Shown here in pieces: positions 50,362-63,286 of a stretch of 64,000 nt of DNA. A program made the translations under genes and the position numbers. The notes under the pieces were generated by a model that ran no database searches, was not told where the DNA came from, and saw nothing but the letters and a program-made list of their open reading frames with translations. This stretch comes from Amoebidium appalachense (lineage: Eukaryota > Ichthyosporea). The stretch lies in contig CAVNZM010000009.1 of assembly GCA_963693365.1 (NCBI GenBank), positions 4,154,001 through 4,218,000 of the forward strand, in the 5' to 3' direction. Every line of letters starts with the position of its first letter. Position 1 is the stretch's first letter.

Positions 50362-50749
50362 GCGTATCAAGGGCATGTACATACTGCTTCCTCTTTCAGA
50401 TGCTGCTAATGGAAATAGACGGGACCAAGAGAAGAATGCGGTGGGAAGAGAATAATGCCCCAAGGCTGGATGTAGGACATCGGCTGTCAACTTCAATTAG
50501 CTACACGTGCTACATTCATGCAAAACTTCACATACCTGTTCCCAAGTAGGATCCTCTTTTTCGGGTATTGGCTCGCCTGCTTGCTCTGCAATCTCTCTGA
50601 TGGTGTCCTCAGTGCGCTGCCAGATGGTTAGCTTCAACTCCAGGTCTGCCTGTAAAATCAGGTGATTGATTATAAGTTCGATGACCAGCACTTGTTAGTG
50701 TGCATGGGCATGGGCATGTGCGTATGTGTGTGTGTGGAGTGTGCGTGTA

Positions 50750-50780
<31 letters not shown>

Positions 50781-51155
50781 CATGCGTGCGTGCGTTTCAA
50801 TGACAACACCAGGGGTGGGGGGAGGGGGGGGAGTATCTTACTCTTGTCGCGTATGTAAGCTTCGGCAGCTGCTTGAGCTCTGGCATCGAGCCGGACTCCA
50901 GCACACGTGCCAGGATGTTGTGGGCCGCATACGATGGTAGTAGGTCAATGCACTTGAAGGCTGCGGGGCTCAGGTCGTTCTGTGGGTTCTTGAGATCTGG
51001 CTTCCTCTTGCGTTGATCGAAGTGGCCTGCAGCGTGTGCCTCGTATATCTGTGGAACAAGCCTGGTAAGGGGGATTCCAAAAGGTTCAAATATGCAACAT
51101 TCACACCAAAGCAGAGGATGTGTGTGTGCTTGTGTGTATGTGTGTGCGTATGTGC

Positions 51156-51199
<44 letters not shown>

Positions 51200-51582
51200 A
51201 TGTGTGCATGTGCTACTCTCTCTCTCTGTGTGTGTGTGTGTTGTGGGGGGGGGGGATCAGAATGAGGGGAGGAGACTTTGGGGGGGGGGGGGGGGGGGGG
51301 AGCAAAAAATGAGGCTTGGAGGGCAATGGGTGGGGGGTGTGAGCAAACGTTGAGTTAGAGAAAATAAAGTGGGGTTGTGGAGTTTTGAGAAGAGGCACGG
51401 GTACGGGGCAGGGAGGCGAATTGAGGGGCATTGGGGGGGAAAAGATAAAAGTTGAAGTTTGGAATGCACCGGTCAGAGATTTTGCTAATGGTGAATCAGA
51501 GGAAAGAATCTGAGTTTGGGAGGTTCGGAAAAAGGGAGGAGAAGAAGGCCAATGGTTTTTTTTTGTTTGTTTTTTTTGTTTT

Positions 51583-51635
<53 letters not shown>

Positions 51636-53097
51636 CTAATGCACGTGGGCTGAGAGCACGGATGGCCGGGAGCGGTTGTGGTGGTGTGATAGTGGTGTGG
51701 TGTGATGTATGTGTGTGTGCCCCCCCTGTCCCGCGGCGGCAAGGGGGGGCGGGGCGGGGGGACAAGGAGAATAAGACCCATGTCGTTCAGGAAAAGGCTA
51801 TGAAATGAGGAAGGTGGGGAAAGTGAGTGAGGGGAGAGGGGGAGAGGGCGGTGGGGGGGGGGGGGGGGGGGGGGGGGGGTAACGAACAGCACCTTCATCA
51901 CCAGCTTCCACAAGGGTTCTGGAAGCGTCATCACTTTTAAGTGAGGGGCCAGCCCGTCGTAAAGCTTTGCTGGGGGTTCGTCGCCCGCCTGGCGGTACTT
52001 GTCAACCTTTGCTTGGTTATCCTTGCCCAATAGCTGGAGTTGCTCGGCGAGCATCTTCTTCACCCTAAAAGTCAAGCAGTGACAGTAAGACTATGTACGA
52101 TAAAAATGCATTCAATAGTCATATGCAAGTACTGTAGGCTAGACAAGGACGAATGAGGCTTGGGGGGCGGGAACTCTGGGGAGGAAAGTGCCAGGGGTGG
52201 GCAGAGTGGGGTCTGTGCTTGGGGTGGGCAGAGCAGGTTAACTTTTGGGCTTCGAATGGGCAGAGGGGGTTTTTGTGCTTCCGTGGGCATATGCTTAACA
52301 TATTTGTCAGGGTTTAGGGGTGAAAAGGTGCAGAAAGCAGGGATATGAGTGCGGGTGAAGCGGGAGGAGGAAGGGGGGGGGGGGGGGGGGTCAAGCAGCC
52401 GAGGCTGCCAAAGCTCTATGTATTCAGAACTGAAGCAGGCCGAGGGCCGGGGGGGGGGGGGGGGGGGGGGGGGGTTTAGTGGGTGGGGTTAGAAAGGGAG
52501 GTGGAAAGATTTATTTAAAAAGCAGGCCGAATGGGCCAGTTGGTGGGCACAGCAAGGGAGGTCAGTAAGAGAGAGTTGAGATCATGGATGAACGGGGGCG
52601 GGGTAGGGGAGTGGAAAGTAAGCAAAAAAGAATTGGGGTGGCGGCCGCGCGGGGGGGGGGGGGGGGGGGGGGGGGGGGCATGACGCTCATGTGGAAGGTG
52701 TGAAAGGGGCTTGGAAGGATGGGGGGGGGGGGGGGGGGGGGCAAGGGGGGCAGGGAAGAAAGAGAGTGGGAAAGAGATAGAGAAGGGGCAATAAAACGAG
52801 TTGCGGCAGGAGAGAGAGAGAGAGAGAGAAAGTGAGAGAACACAGATGGGAACGTCTGGTGGTTAAAAGAAGATCCAATACGTACTTAAGGGCTTCCCCT
52901 TTCGGCTCAATCTGATAGAACTTCTCGTAGGCTTTCTCACCGAGCTCGGCCTCCTCGCTGAGCCCAAGTGTTTTCTTGATTGTGCCTCTCCCCATCTTGA
53001 GCTTCGTCATCATGGTCAGCTCTCTGCTCATCGTTTGCACCTTGTTGTGGTGGGTCCCCACCAACATCATTTCTTCTGGAGTCAGGTCGTAATAAAT
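47272..53097 (-). CDS. Seven-exon host gene of unknown function
   Basis: Minus-strand exons, each open and most with good sites: 53097-52886 (starts [14 protein letters not shown]; donor GTACGT), 52064-about 51889 ([15 protein letters not shown]), 51048-50842 ([18 protein letters not shown]; donor GTAAGA), 50649-50536 ([20 protein letters not shown]; donor GTATGT), 49826-49464 ([20 protein letters not shown]; donor GTATGT), 49268-49147 ([20 protein letters not shown]; donor GTAGGC) and 47633-47272 ([35 protein letters not shown]). The product of at least 500 aa is mostly helical in the N-terminal half, with a more beta-rich C-terminal exon. I do not recognise it. Neither terminus is seen. Introns carry plus-strand G runs and GT repeats. 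The open frames contrast with the damaged viral and GH31 genes. Confidence 0.6.
47770..47920. repeat. G run and C run 80 nt apart
   Basis: A G run at 47769-47796 and a C run at 47881-47920 flank a short unique segment. The C run is opposite to the usual strand rule for this gene, so this pair is an exception. Confidence 0.7.
48130..48770. repeat. GT-rich tract with TGTGCT, CCCGTG and GCGCGC sub-repeats
   Basis: Successive blocks: (GT)n, TTGTGCTTG repeats (48335-48385), G run (48516-48545), (GT)n (48610-48661), (CG)n (48662-48680) and CCCGTG repeats (48681-48728). All lie in one intron of the seven-exon gene. Confidence 0.8.
51590..51636. repeat. T run joined to a long G run
   Basis: About 20 T-rich bases and then an uninterrupted G run (about 51593-51635), in an intron of the seven-exon gene. 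In the transcript it reads poly-C then poly-A. Confidence 0.8.
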
Positions 53098-53281
53098 CTG
53101 TGTGAAAGCACGTGTCATTACTAGAAACACATTACCAAGTGTGGATACTCATATCGGTGTGCATGTGCATTTGTGTTGATCTTTGCAATCAATGTCTCGT
53201 GTCGTCCCTCTAATGGTGCCGCTTTTGGTGTTACCGTTTGTGTTGTGCTTTTGCCGTTTTCGCTCATTATACCCACACGAA

Positions 53282-53314
<33 letters not shown>

Positions 53315-53641
53315 GTGTGTGAAACAGCAGAAGCAGCCAGAAGGGCCGGGGCAAAAGGTTCTGGCAGCAAGCATGAAACAATAAAGACAGAAACTCTGCA
53401 AATTGGGCTTCCAGAAGCTCCCTTGTCCATGTTGAGGTCTAACCGCCCTAGAAGTGTTTTACCAAATCCGATGTCTCTCAAATATGAAACTTCAAGATCG
53501 ATCTATTTGAATGTGTCAGGCAATCGACCCGCAGATTATCAATCCGATGAATCTGGTTATTTCCATAATTTAGAAAAATACATTTATTTGGAATTTAGTC
53601 GTTAATATGGAGGTGGGAAGGGGGATAGGGTCGGCGAAGTG

Positions 53642-53678
<37 letters not shown>

Positions 53679-54600
53679 TCAGCAATCTTGTTGCGGCATC
53701 CAAAAGCTGTCGTAAACTACCCGACGACATCGGAAACCCCTCAACACCTCCAAAACTAACCCCTAATACATATCATTGCTCCCCGACGTCCAATGGATGT
53801 GTCGTAATATGCTCGATCCGATACTCGATGCACCAATGGATGTACATAGAACCCCGCGAGTGCATATCCAATGGGTGTGCAATGTAGCCATCTAACCGAC
53901 GTGCAATAGATCCAACATACGACGTCCAGTCGGTGGGTATATGACGGCGGCCAGGGGGCATTCAGACAGTCGTAACACCGTCTACGGGAGGATCAGAACG
54001 CCACCCTGTGGACGATCTTATGCATGTCTATGGTATGATGTAAAGCCATATAACGGAGCACTGTAAACGCATCGAATGTATGGTATTAATACCCTCTTGA
54101 TCAAATACGTATGACTATCACATGTATGTCTATCGTTTGTTGTAAAGCAATGCAATTGAGCACTGCAAAACCATCCAGTTGATAATAAAAATAGATCGAA
54201 ATCCAATCGTTCAGACGCCCTTTCCGACATCCGAAACACAACCAGTGGATATACCATGGGTGGGTTTGTGCTAACCCATGACCTATCATAAGATGTGATT
54301 TGCATCCTACTACAGATTACATTACGATGTTGTAAACAGATGCATAGGAGGACATTACGACATATAATGTAGATGACGCATATTAATACATTTGACGTCG
54401 TAACGTACACTTGCATATGTTGTAAGGGTGTGCTATGCACATGCACAATGTGCTTTTTGGTGCGTGATAAACCCATCCTTACATGCATAATGGCATGTTC
54501 AATGTATGATAATGATATCATACATCATACGTCATAAAATTACTGTAAGGACACATACAATATGACATCAGACGGTAAGAAGAGCGCATAAAGATAGTTT
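53098..54600. other. Host DNA, no gene seen; diverged ~100-bp repeats
   Basis: A GT/CG run at 53282-53322 and a G run at 53646-53676. From about 54010 two diverged units share CATGTATGTCTAT, then TTGTAAAGC(A/C)AT, then GAGCACTG(T/C)AAA, about 100 bp apart (54026 and 54126). No coding signal. Confidence 0.5.
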
Positions 54601-54606
54601 CTTTGC

Positions 54607-54784
54607 GTCTCGCTCCACAGGAGCAGAGACGGATACCATATGTACTTTTTTGTCTCGCTCCACTGGAGCAGAGACCACGCCTGACAGTTTACATATTTTT
54701 AAGTCTAGTTCCACAGGAGCGAGACTGCAATACAACAAATTTCTATGTCTCGACTCCGGAGTCTGCTCCAGACTGCACTAGACA
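54607..54784. repeat. Four short hairpin repeats (GTCTCGCTCCACAGGAGC type)
   Basis: Imperfect inverted repeats GTCTCGCTCCAC(A/T)GGAGCAGAGAC occur at 54607-54630 and 54652-54675, with weaker copies at 54703-54725 and about 54747-54784. They are spaced roughly every 45-50 bp and each can fold on itself. Confidence 0.75.
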
Positions 54785-55789
54785 CCAAAACATATCAAAA
54801 AAAGAAGAAAAAAAAGAGGGTGGTGGGGGGGGGGGGGGCTTCTATCATCCCACTAGTCCTCATCCTCATCCTCCCCACCCTCATCTCCTTCCTCCCCCCC
54901 AGCCGGGAGGGGGGGGGGGGGAGGAGTATAAAAGAGCAGCAACGAACATAAACAAAACTCAAAACAAGCAGACTATTATGCGGGTTTCTAAGAAGCCCCC
55001 AACATCATTAAACTAAACACATGCTAATCCCTTGACAGAAGAGTAACAAGGAGTGTGTGTATGTGTATGAGGCCCAAAAAAAAAAAAAAAGGACGCCCAA
55101 CATGACAATATAAGGGGGGCACTCTTACACCAAACCATACCATACCAAATGCCGGCAGAGTAATTAACAGGACAAAGAGCCGGTACCCACCTATGGGTGC
55201 TAAACATGCACATGATCATTCATGTGCTATAAGAGCAACACAGAAACGAAACACGGAAACAACAGCAGCCATAGGACAAAGAGCCCCAGACCCACAGGGT
55301 CTTGCCTCCATACTTTATTTACCTTAACAGGACAACGAGCCGGTACCCACCTATGAAACGAAAAACGGAAACAACAGCAGCCATAGGACAAAGAGCCGGT
55401 ACCCACCTCTAGATGATAACGTAGCCTTATAGCTGCTGATGACTTCATGGGCCAACCTTGCCAAAACCTGTAAAGGAACTCGAGCTAAGAATTAGCTCAT
55501 CCTACTTGCGAGAAGTGGGGGGGAGGGGGGGGGGGGGGGGGGAGAGGGGGGACTGAGGGGGCTGACTGAGAGTGGCAAAAAAAGAGTCGACAGAACCAAC
55601 CTCAAACATAGTAAGGACGGAAACCCGGACCAGAACTTATGAAGTCTAGAGAAGCAGAAAATAGCTTGAACGATCGGTGGAGGGGATGATGGCTATAGTG
55701 CTAACAGCAAAAGTAGTGCCCACAGTCGCTGGTTCATGAACGTGAAAGGCAACGTGCATCTGCAGCCAGCAGACACACGCACACGCACG

Positions 55790-55828
<39 letters not shown>

Positions 55829-56414
55829 AGACACAGACCAGACAGACAAACGCCATATGCACAAAAGCAGGCAACACAAAACTAACCTTCAAGAAGAAGC
55901 TGCAGCATGCAGTATGGTCCAAAACAATCAGCACGGTGGCTGCGCCATCTGCGGAGGGGATCTGTGACCAGGCGCTGCGGGAAGGGAACTGCGACCAGGC
56001 GACCTGCGGGAAGGGACCTGCGACCAGGCGACCTGCGGGAAGGGACCTGCGGACCTGCGGGAAGGGGGAAGAAATGGAGAAAACAACGTGCGCACAGGCT
56101 TAAATGGAGAAAAAATTGCAAACCGGATTGGGATTTAGCCAATCACTATTCGCCGGGCCTGATTAGTAAAAAGATAAAAATAGATTTCGGCTCGCGCGCG
56201 CGCGTGCATCAGCTTGGTGCCCTTAGAGCTACCCTTAGTCACAACTATCAGACTATAGTTACGTGTCCTCCACTTCTTTGTTCTTGACCATTTTTCGGCA
56301 TGAAAGGGTTTCTGTTACTTCTTGCTGTCCTTCTTAGCGTGCTTGCTTGTCTTTTTTTCAACATGGGTGTCACTGGCGCTTTCGACTTCTTTGAAATCAC
56401 ACACACACACACAC

Positions 56415-56448
<34 letters not shown>

Positions 56449-57132
56449 GCACACACACTCACACATGCACACTGCACACACACACACACACACACACACA
56501 GGCGCGCACACACAGGCACGCACACACACACAGGCGCACACCTACACAACACACACAGCACATGCACACACAAGCGCACACACGCACACACCCTGTTATC
56601 CCTGATCATGATGCCCCCTCCCCCCTCCCTCTTCCCCCCCGCGCACCCCCCCCCCCCCCCCCCCCCCCCCCCCCACCCACCCCACCCACCCACCTACAAA
56701 GACGAAAACATTGTACATGTATTGCATACACAAATATACTCGCACATATACATACACACATTCACTTTAATCTTTCAGGCTACATGTGCAATATACATTA
56801 ATTATGCACAGTCGATAGAATTCGTTGTGAACCCCCCCCCCCCCCCCCCTCCCCCCTCCCTCGTTCCCCCCATATGCAATGGGGATAATATTGTTTCCCG
56901 CTATTAATTAAAAAATCACCGTTCTAATTTCCTAAGACCGAACCACTTGTAACACCGACAGTTTCGGTTGTGTGGAACCCCCCCCCCCCCTCCCCCCCCC
57001 CCCCCCCCCCCCCCCCCCAACCCACCCACCACCTTACCAATATTGAGGTGTACACTGCCCCCACATCCCCAACTGTGTGCTGAATATCCCGTGCTAGGAA
57101 ACCAATAACGTGAAAGTAACACATGCCGCATG
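54785..57132. other. Host DNA with short repeats, no supported gene
   Basis: Contains G runs (54825-54837, 54909-54921, 55517-55542), repeats of GGAAACAACAGCAGCCATAG / GGTACCCACCTATG (55180-55410), a CA run (55795-55821), four GAAGGGACCTGCGACCAGGCG-type units (55975-56070), a CA/CG block (56398-56595), and C runs (56647-56673, 56831-56848, 56978-57018). A 34-codon ORF at 56300 begins like a signal peptide (MKGFLLLLAVLLSVLACLFF) but runs into the CA repeat without a clear donor, so I leave it uncalled. Confidence 0.5.
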
Positions 57133-59900
57133 TGGGTAGTTATTGAAAAAACCAATAATGTCTAGGTACATACTATGTACATATACTATGCTACAAAGGG
57201 GGTTCTATACCAGCTACAACGTTGTGTTTTTTTCGTGTGACCCTCGTACTCCAGGGGCACATTCACCACCCCCCCCATAAACTTTGTGGTAAAGGTCTCG
57301 TGCTAGAAGCTGTTCTGTGGGTAGTTATTGAAAAAACGAATAATGTCTAGGTAACACATGTACATATGCTATGCTACAAGGGGGGTTCTATTCTACAATG
57401 TTGTGTTTTTTTTGTGTGACCCTCGTACTCCAGGGGCACATTCACCATCCCCCCCATAAACTTTGTGGTAAATCTCTCGTGCTAGAAGCTGTTCTGTGGG
57501 TAGTTATTGAAAAAACCAATAATGTCCAGGTAACACATGGACATATACTATGCTACAAGGGGGGTCTATTCGAGCTACAACATTGTGTTTTTTTCGTGTG
57601 ACCCTCGTACTCCAGGGGCACATTCACCATCCCCCCCATAAACTTTGTGGTAAAGCTCTCGTGCTAGAAGCTGTTCTGTGGGTAGTTATTGAAAACACCA
57701 ATAATGTCTAGGTAACATACTATGTACATATACTATGCTACAAGGGGGGTTCTATACGAGCTACAACGTTGTGTTTTTTTCGTGTGACCCTCGTACTCCA
57801 GGGGCACATTCACCATCCCCCCCATAAACTTTGTGGTAAAGCTCTCGTGCTAGAAGCTGTTCTGTGGGTAGTTATTGAAAAAACGAATAATGTCTAGGTA
57901 ACACATGTACTTATACTATGCTACAAGGGGGGTTCTATTCGAGCTACAATGTTGTGTTTTTTTCGTGTGACCCTCGTACTCCAGGGGCACATTCACCATC
58001 CACCCCATAAACTTTGTGGTAAATCTCTCGTGCTAGAGGCTGTTCTGTGGGTAGTTATTGAAAAACCAATAATGTCTATGTAACATATGTACATATACTA
58101 TGCCACAACGGGGGTTCTATACGAGCTACAACGTTGTGTTTTTTTCGTGTGACCCTCGTACTCCAGGGGCACATTCACCATCCCCCCCATAAACGTTGTG
58201 GTAAAGCTCTCGTGCTAGAAGCTGTTCTGTGGGTAGTTATTGAAAAAACGAATAATGTCTAGGTAACACATGTACATATACTATGCTACAAGGGGGGTTC
58301 TATTCGAGCTACAATGTTGTGTTTTTTTCGTGTGACCCTCGTACTCCAGGGGCACATTCACCATCCACCCCATAAACTTTGTGGTAAATTTCTCGTGCTA
58401 GAAGCTGTTCTGTGGGTAGTTATTGAAAAAACCAATAATGTCTAGGTAACATACTATGTACATATACTATGCTACAAGGGGGGTTCTATACGAGCTACAA
58501 CGTTGTGTTTTTTTCGTGTGACCCTCGTACTCCAGGGGCACATTCACCATCCCCCCCATAAACGTTGTGGTAAAGCTCTCGTGCTAGAAGCTGTTCTGTG
58601 GGTAGTTATTTAAAAAACGAATAATGTCTAGGTAACACACTGGTACTTATACTATGCTACAAGGGGGGTTCTATTCGAGCTACAATGTTGTGTTTTTTTC
58701 GTGTGATCCTCGTACTCCAGGGGCACATTCACCATCCACCCCATAAACTTTGTGGTAAATCTCTCGTGCTAGAGGCTGTTCTGTGGGTAGTTATTGAAAA
58801 ACCAATAATGTCTAGGTAACATATGTACATATACTATGCTACAAGGGGGGTTCTATGCGAGCTACAACGTTGTGTTTTTTTCGTGTGACCCTCGTACTCC
58901 AGGGGCACATTCACCATCCCCCCCATAAACGTTGTGGTAAAGCTCTCGTGCTAGAAGCTGTTCTGTGGGTAGTTATTGAAACAACGAATAATGTATAGGT
59001 AACACATGTACTTATACTATGCTACAAGGGGGGTTCTATTCGAGCTACAATGTTGTGTTTTTTTCGTGTGATCCTCGTACTCCAGGGGCACATTCACCAT
59101 CCACCCCATAAACTTTGTGGTAAATCTCTCGTGCTAGAGGCTGTTCTGTGGGTAGTTATTGAAAAACCAATAATGTCTAGGTAACATATGTACATATACT
59201 ATGCTACAAGGGGGGTTCTATGCGAGCTACAACGTTGTGTTTTTTTCGTGTGACCCTCGTACTCCAGGGGCACATTCACCATCCCCCCCATAAACGTTGT
59301 GGTAAAGCTCTCGTGCTAGAAGCTGTTCTGTGGGTAGTTATTGAAACAACGAATAATGTATAGGTAACACATGTACTTATACTATGCTACAAGGGGGGTT
59401 CTATTCGAGCTACAATGTTGTGTTTTTTTCGTGTGACCCTCGTACTCCAGGGGCACATTCACCATCCACCCCATAAACTTTGTGGTAAATCTCTCGTGCT
59501 AGAGGCTGTTCTGTGGGTAGTTATTGAAAAACCAATAATGTCTAGGTAACATATGTACATATACTATGCTACAAGGGGGGTTCTATACGAGCTACAATGT
59601 TGTGTTTTTTTCGTGTGACCCTCGTACTCCAGGGGCACATTCACCATCCACCCCATAAACTTTGTGGTAAATCTCTCGTGCTAGAGGCTGTTCTGTGGGT
59701 AGTTATTGAAAAACCAATAATGTCTAGGTAACATATGTACATATACTATGCTACAAGGGGGGTTCTATACGAGCTACAACGTTGTGTTTTTTTCGTGTGA
59801 CCCTCGTACTCCAGGGGCACATTCACCATCCCCCCTTATAATTTGTGGTGAATTTCTCGTGGTAGAAGCTACTCTGTGGGTAGTTATTGAAAAAACCCGA
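57133..59900. repeat. 183-bp tandem satellite, about 15 copies
   Basis: GGGTAGTTATTGAAA recurs at 57133, 57319, 57498, 57679, 57866, 58049, 58231, 58413, 58600, 58785, about 58967, 59150, 59332, 59515, 59696 and 59878. Every unit carries GGGGGGTTCTAT, GAGCTACAA(C/T)GTTGTGTTTTTTTC, GTGTGACCCTCGTACTCCAG and CTCGTGCTAGA(A/G)G. Two variants alternate over much of the array (CCAATAATG with ACATATGTACATA, versus CGAATAATG with ACACATGTACTTA), so a 366-bp higher-order unit has been amplified. The last unit at 59840-59900 is diverged. No spacer variation of CRISPR type. Confidence 0.95.
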
Positions 59901-59981
59901 TGCTTATAAGTAACGCATGCACAAATTGTCATCATAGCATTATACTACCACAGTAGTTGGTTGACAATCGAGTGATACAGC

Positions 59982-60469
59982 ATGGTGACAGGATACGAAT
60001 TCACCGAGGACTCACTCAACGAGATGAACGAGCGTTACAGAACGTACGTGTCTGCCCCCCCCCCCCCCCCCCCCCCCCCAAGCCCCCCTGTCTTCCCTCC
60101 TTCCCCGCTAAGACCCCCCCCCCCCCCCCCCCCTCCCTGCACGTGTCTAGGTGTATAGATCCTACAGGTAATGATGGCAGAACTTTCGCCATTTGGTAAT
60201 GGACTCCGTGCCGCTCTAGTGCATTATATTGTAAAGTAATATCACCTACAAAAAACGCAGGTTCGGCAAAGCTGCGTACGAGTGCTTCAAGGACTCCACC
60301 AAAAACGAACTCAAAACATCGAAATTCCATGCTGGTGTGCATTATTCTGACGACTATCGCCTCTTTGGCCCGGTGGAGTCAGCTGAGAGCTGGGAGCGTG
60401 CACACAAATACTACTGCAAGATGCCGTATCGTATGACCGACAAGAACTCTGCATTGAATATTTTGCAGT
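59982..60469 (+). CDS. Two-exon host gene (partial), unknown family
   Basis: Exon 1 runs from ATG 59982 (MVTGYEFTEDSLNEMNERYR) to a GTACGTG donor at 60044. The intron contains two C runs (60054-60079, 60115-60133). Exon 2 starts after ACGCAG at 60261, phase-compatible (split Thr), and reads AYECFKDSTKNELKTSKFHA, then YRLFGPVESAESWERAHKYY and CKMPYRMTDKN. It stays open to about 60470, where TTTTGCAGTTGAGT could be a donor; the later continuation is not found. The exon-2 protein recurs at 63287-63493. Family not recognised. It lies directly after the satellite array. Confidence 0.5.
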
Positions 60470-61389
60470 TGAGTACTAGTACTCCAAAATATGGTGAAAT
60501 CTACGATATCCGGCGAGCATGTTTGTATGTCGTAGTCCACATGTCGACGATATTATGTATCGTCTTACGACCGTTTGTACCGTACGATATATCGTTTTAC
60601 GACAGTAATATGGATGGTATTGTTACAGTCTTGGGGATGGCCCATGGATATACATAAGGCGTGTTATGGATTATGTTTCGACATCTTTATTACACCTACT
60701 AGACATGTGAACCACCGAAAGGTGGATACTACAAGATGGATACATTTGCACGGTTAATAACGTGCAGGGGATTGATGGGGCCCCAACCAAATTTTGCAGT
60801 AGGCAGTGTCTCTGTGTGGGTGATGTAACAAAACCGGTCGGACTGTCCCCCCATTTCTGTGGGAAAAGTTATTGACCGTTGTACGTCCATATTATGCAAA
60901 ATGCGCTGTAATACATAGGGAAAGGGGGGAATAACGTGCAGGGGATTGTTGGGAGCACAACCAAACTTTGCATTAGGCAGTTTCTCTGTGTGGGGGGTCT
61001 AACAAAACCGGTCGGAATGGGGGGATATCACCACTTTCATTCCGCGGCCACCTGATGAGCCTCATCCGCTTTCCATGAGGCGTGCAAAAACAAATTCACA
61101 TGTCAGTCACAACGGTTGCGCCCGTTAGATAATCTCCTGTGATCATTAAGATGACCGTATGGATTTTGGTATGTGATCACTATAATGATCGTATGAGGCA
61201 TAGAATGAGATCATTATGATGATCGTATGGGGGTATAACTAGCGATCCTTATGGTGGTCGTATGGGGCATATAATGAGATCATTATAATGATCGTATGGG
61301 GGTATAATTAGCGATCCTTATGGTGGTCGTATGGGGCTTCTATGAAAAACTACTCCGGGGGTCATTCATTCCCAGGACACCCCTACCCC

Positions 61390-61392
<3 letters not shown>
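60470..61392. repeat. Host DNA with ATCATTATGATGATCG repeats
   Basis: No gene seen. ATAACGTGCAGGGGATTG with following GGGGGAATAA-type sequence is duplicated at about 60759 and 60931. At 61137-61340 units of about 78 bp carry GATCATTAT(G/A)ATGATCGTATGGGGGTATAA and GCGATCCTTATGGTGGTCGT; the ATCATNATGAT core is palindromic. Confidence 0.7.
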
Positions 61393-61451
<59 letters not shown>

Positions 61452-61622
61452 GTATACTATATATATATACATAAAACTATTGTACTTATACATTATAAAA
61501 ACCCCAACTTATATATATATATATATATACTGTATATATATATATATATATATATGATATATATATACTATATGATATATATATATATATACACATAAAA
61601 CTATTGTACTTATACATTATAA
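61393..61622. repeat. (AT)n tracts, duplicated
   Basis: Two (TA)n blocks (61393-61478 and about 61509-61592). Each is followed by ACATAAAACTATTGTACTTA and then TACATTATAAAAAC, so a 130-bp segment is tandemly duplicated. Confidence 0.85.
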
Positions 61623-62580
61623 AAACAGTATTTATTATTGCAGAATTCGCCGTTTCTTATTAGTTTACAGACGTCGGAAACCTCATATTAAGATGCTCAG
61701 AATCGCCTTCACAGTATGCTTTGTTTTCGACGTCGACGATGCCCATCATGTTAGCCTACACAGTATACATACGTAGAACAGGCTTACGACGTCCATAGCA
61801 CATCTATAGCATTGGAATAGGTGCTACATTTGGTTAATGGACGGTGTAAACGCATGCACAGCATGTCCATAGGATGGCGTTGGCATATACACATGAGGGT
61901 CGAGAAATCAGTGGACCTCTTTATTACCCTGTAACATGCTTGTCGACGTCGACGATGGGTTTTCAGCTTTTCCATCCATTAAAATGTCGAGGGTACCAAA
62001 CGCAGCCACTCAGGTATCGTAAACTACTCCGAACCCGTCGTCGACGTCGTAGAGGGGTTTCCGATGGGGGGGGAAGATTGCTGATGTTAGCCGTACACCA
62101 CAAAACCCCATCAAGCCCCACCACTTTCCCCACCCGGCGGGTACGCTTTTCCTATATGTGCCTTCATATGGCTAGGTGCACTTTTGTTGCCACCCACGAA
62201 CCAATGGCCTGGGAGCATCCATCTTTTGGGAATTGCAGCATATAGGTCACTAGGGAGGTGTGGGCCAAGTTACAGGGCTGCAGCCAAAATACCAAAAACC
62301 CCCCCCTACGTTTACACCCGCGAATGTTATTTTTCCTACATGTGCAACATCAACTACTCAGGGCACCACCAAATAATGAATAACACGTGTTCCACGTGCA
62401 AGTAGCAGTTGACACTTGGTACAAAGTAGCATATGGTTGCTAGGAACGTGTGCACCAATTTTTAGCCGTGCACCACAAAACCCCACCAAGCCCCCCCACT
62501 TTCCCACCCGGCGGTCCCCCCCCCCCCCCCCCCTCACCCTTCCCCTTTTCCCCCTCCCCCCCCCCCCCCCCCCCCCCCCC
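61623..62580. other. Host DNA with a 380-bp-spaced direct repeat
   Basis: TTAGCCGT(A/G)CACCACAAAACCCC followed by CACCCGGCGG occurs at about 62087 and 62462, and T(T/C)CCTA(T/C)ATGTGC at about 62147 and 62333. No gene supported; the frames at 61874-62405 lack any recognisable domain. A C run (62514-62533) precedes the CA array. Confidence 0.5.
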
Positions 62581-62596
62581 CCCGTCCACCAACAAA

Positions 62597-62627
62597 CACA
62601 CACACACACACACACAAACATTCTGGG

Positions 62628-62658
<31 letters not shown>

Positions 62659-62662
62659 CGAG

Positions 62663-62722
<60 letters not shown>

Positions 62723-62747
62723 GGCACACACACGAAGAACACACACA

Positions 62748-62781
<34 letters not shown>

Positions 62782-62800
62782 TGCACACACACAAACATTC

Positions 62801-62881
<81 letters not shown>

Positions 62882-62883
62882 AG

Positions 62884-62968
<85 letters not shown>

Positions 62969-62975
62969 AGGCACA
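62597..62975. repeat. Long (CA)n array with GAGGCACACA interruptions
   Basis: Almost 380 nt of CA dinucleotides, broken by AACATTC(T/A)GGGACA (twice), AGGCACACACACGAAG and CGAGAGGCACA (twice). Confidence 0.95.
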
Positions 62976-63251
62976 CACATTGCCAGCTGCAGGAACACAG
63001 AATCAAATGGACATAGATTCGATGGCCAATGGTGATCACGTGTGATATCTATATAAATATCCTTACATGTCCAACGTACATACACTACATAACCAACAGG
63101 ATATACAAAGGAGATCAATCATCCTAATGTACAATTAGAGCTACAATGCATATGGTTTTGGGAACAATTTCCCGTATAGAGTATGCTCAAATGGATATCC
63201 AGTGCCACGGTTGACACCAAACCCCCCCCCCCCCCCCCCCCCCCCCCCCTC

Positions 63252-63284
<33 letters not shown>

Positions 63285-63286
63285 CA

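Noticed and set aside
54607-54784. Possible tRNA or snRNA gene cluster from the hairpins
   Set aside because: No cloverleaf, no A/B boxes and no Sm site; the hairpins are 24 nt and isolated.
56300-56605. Signal-peptide-like ORF MKGFLLLLAVLLSVLACLFF
   Set aside because: The hydrophobic start is attractive, but the frame runs into CA repeat after 34 codons, with no donor or further exon.
57133-59900. Possible CRISPR array
   Set aside because: The units are 183 bp and homologous over their whole length, with no unique spacers; it is a satellite.
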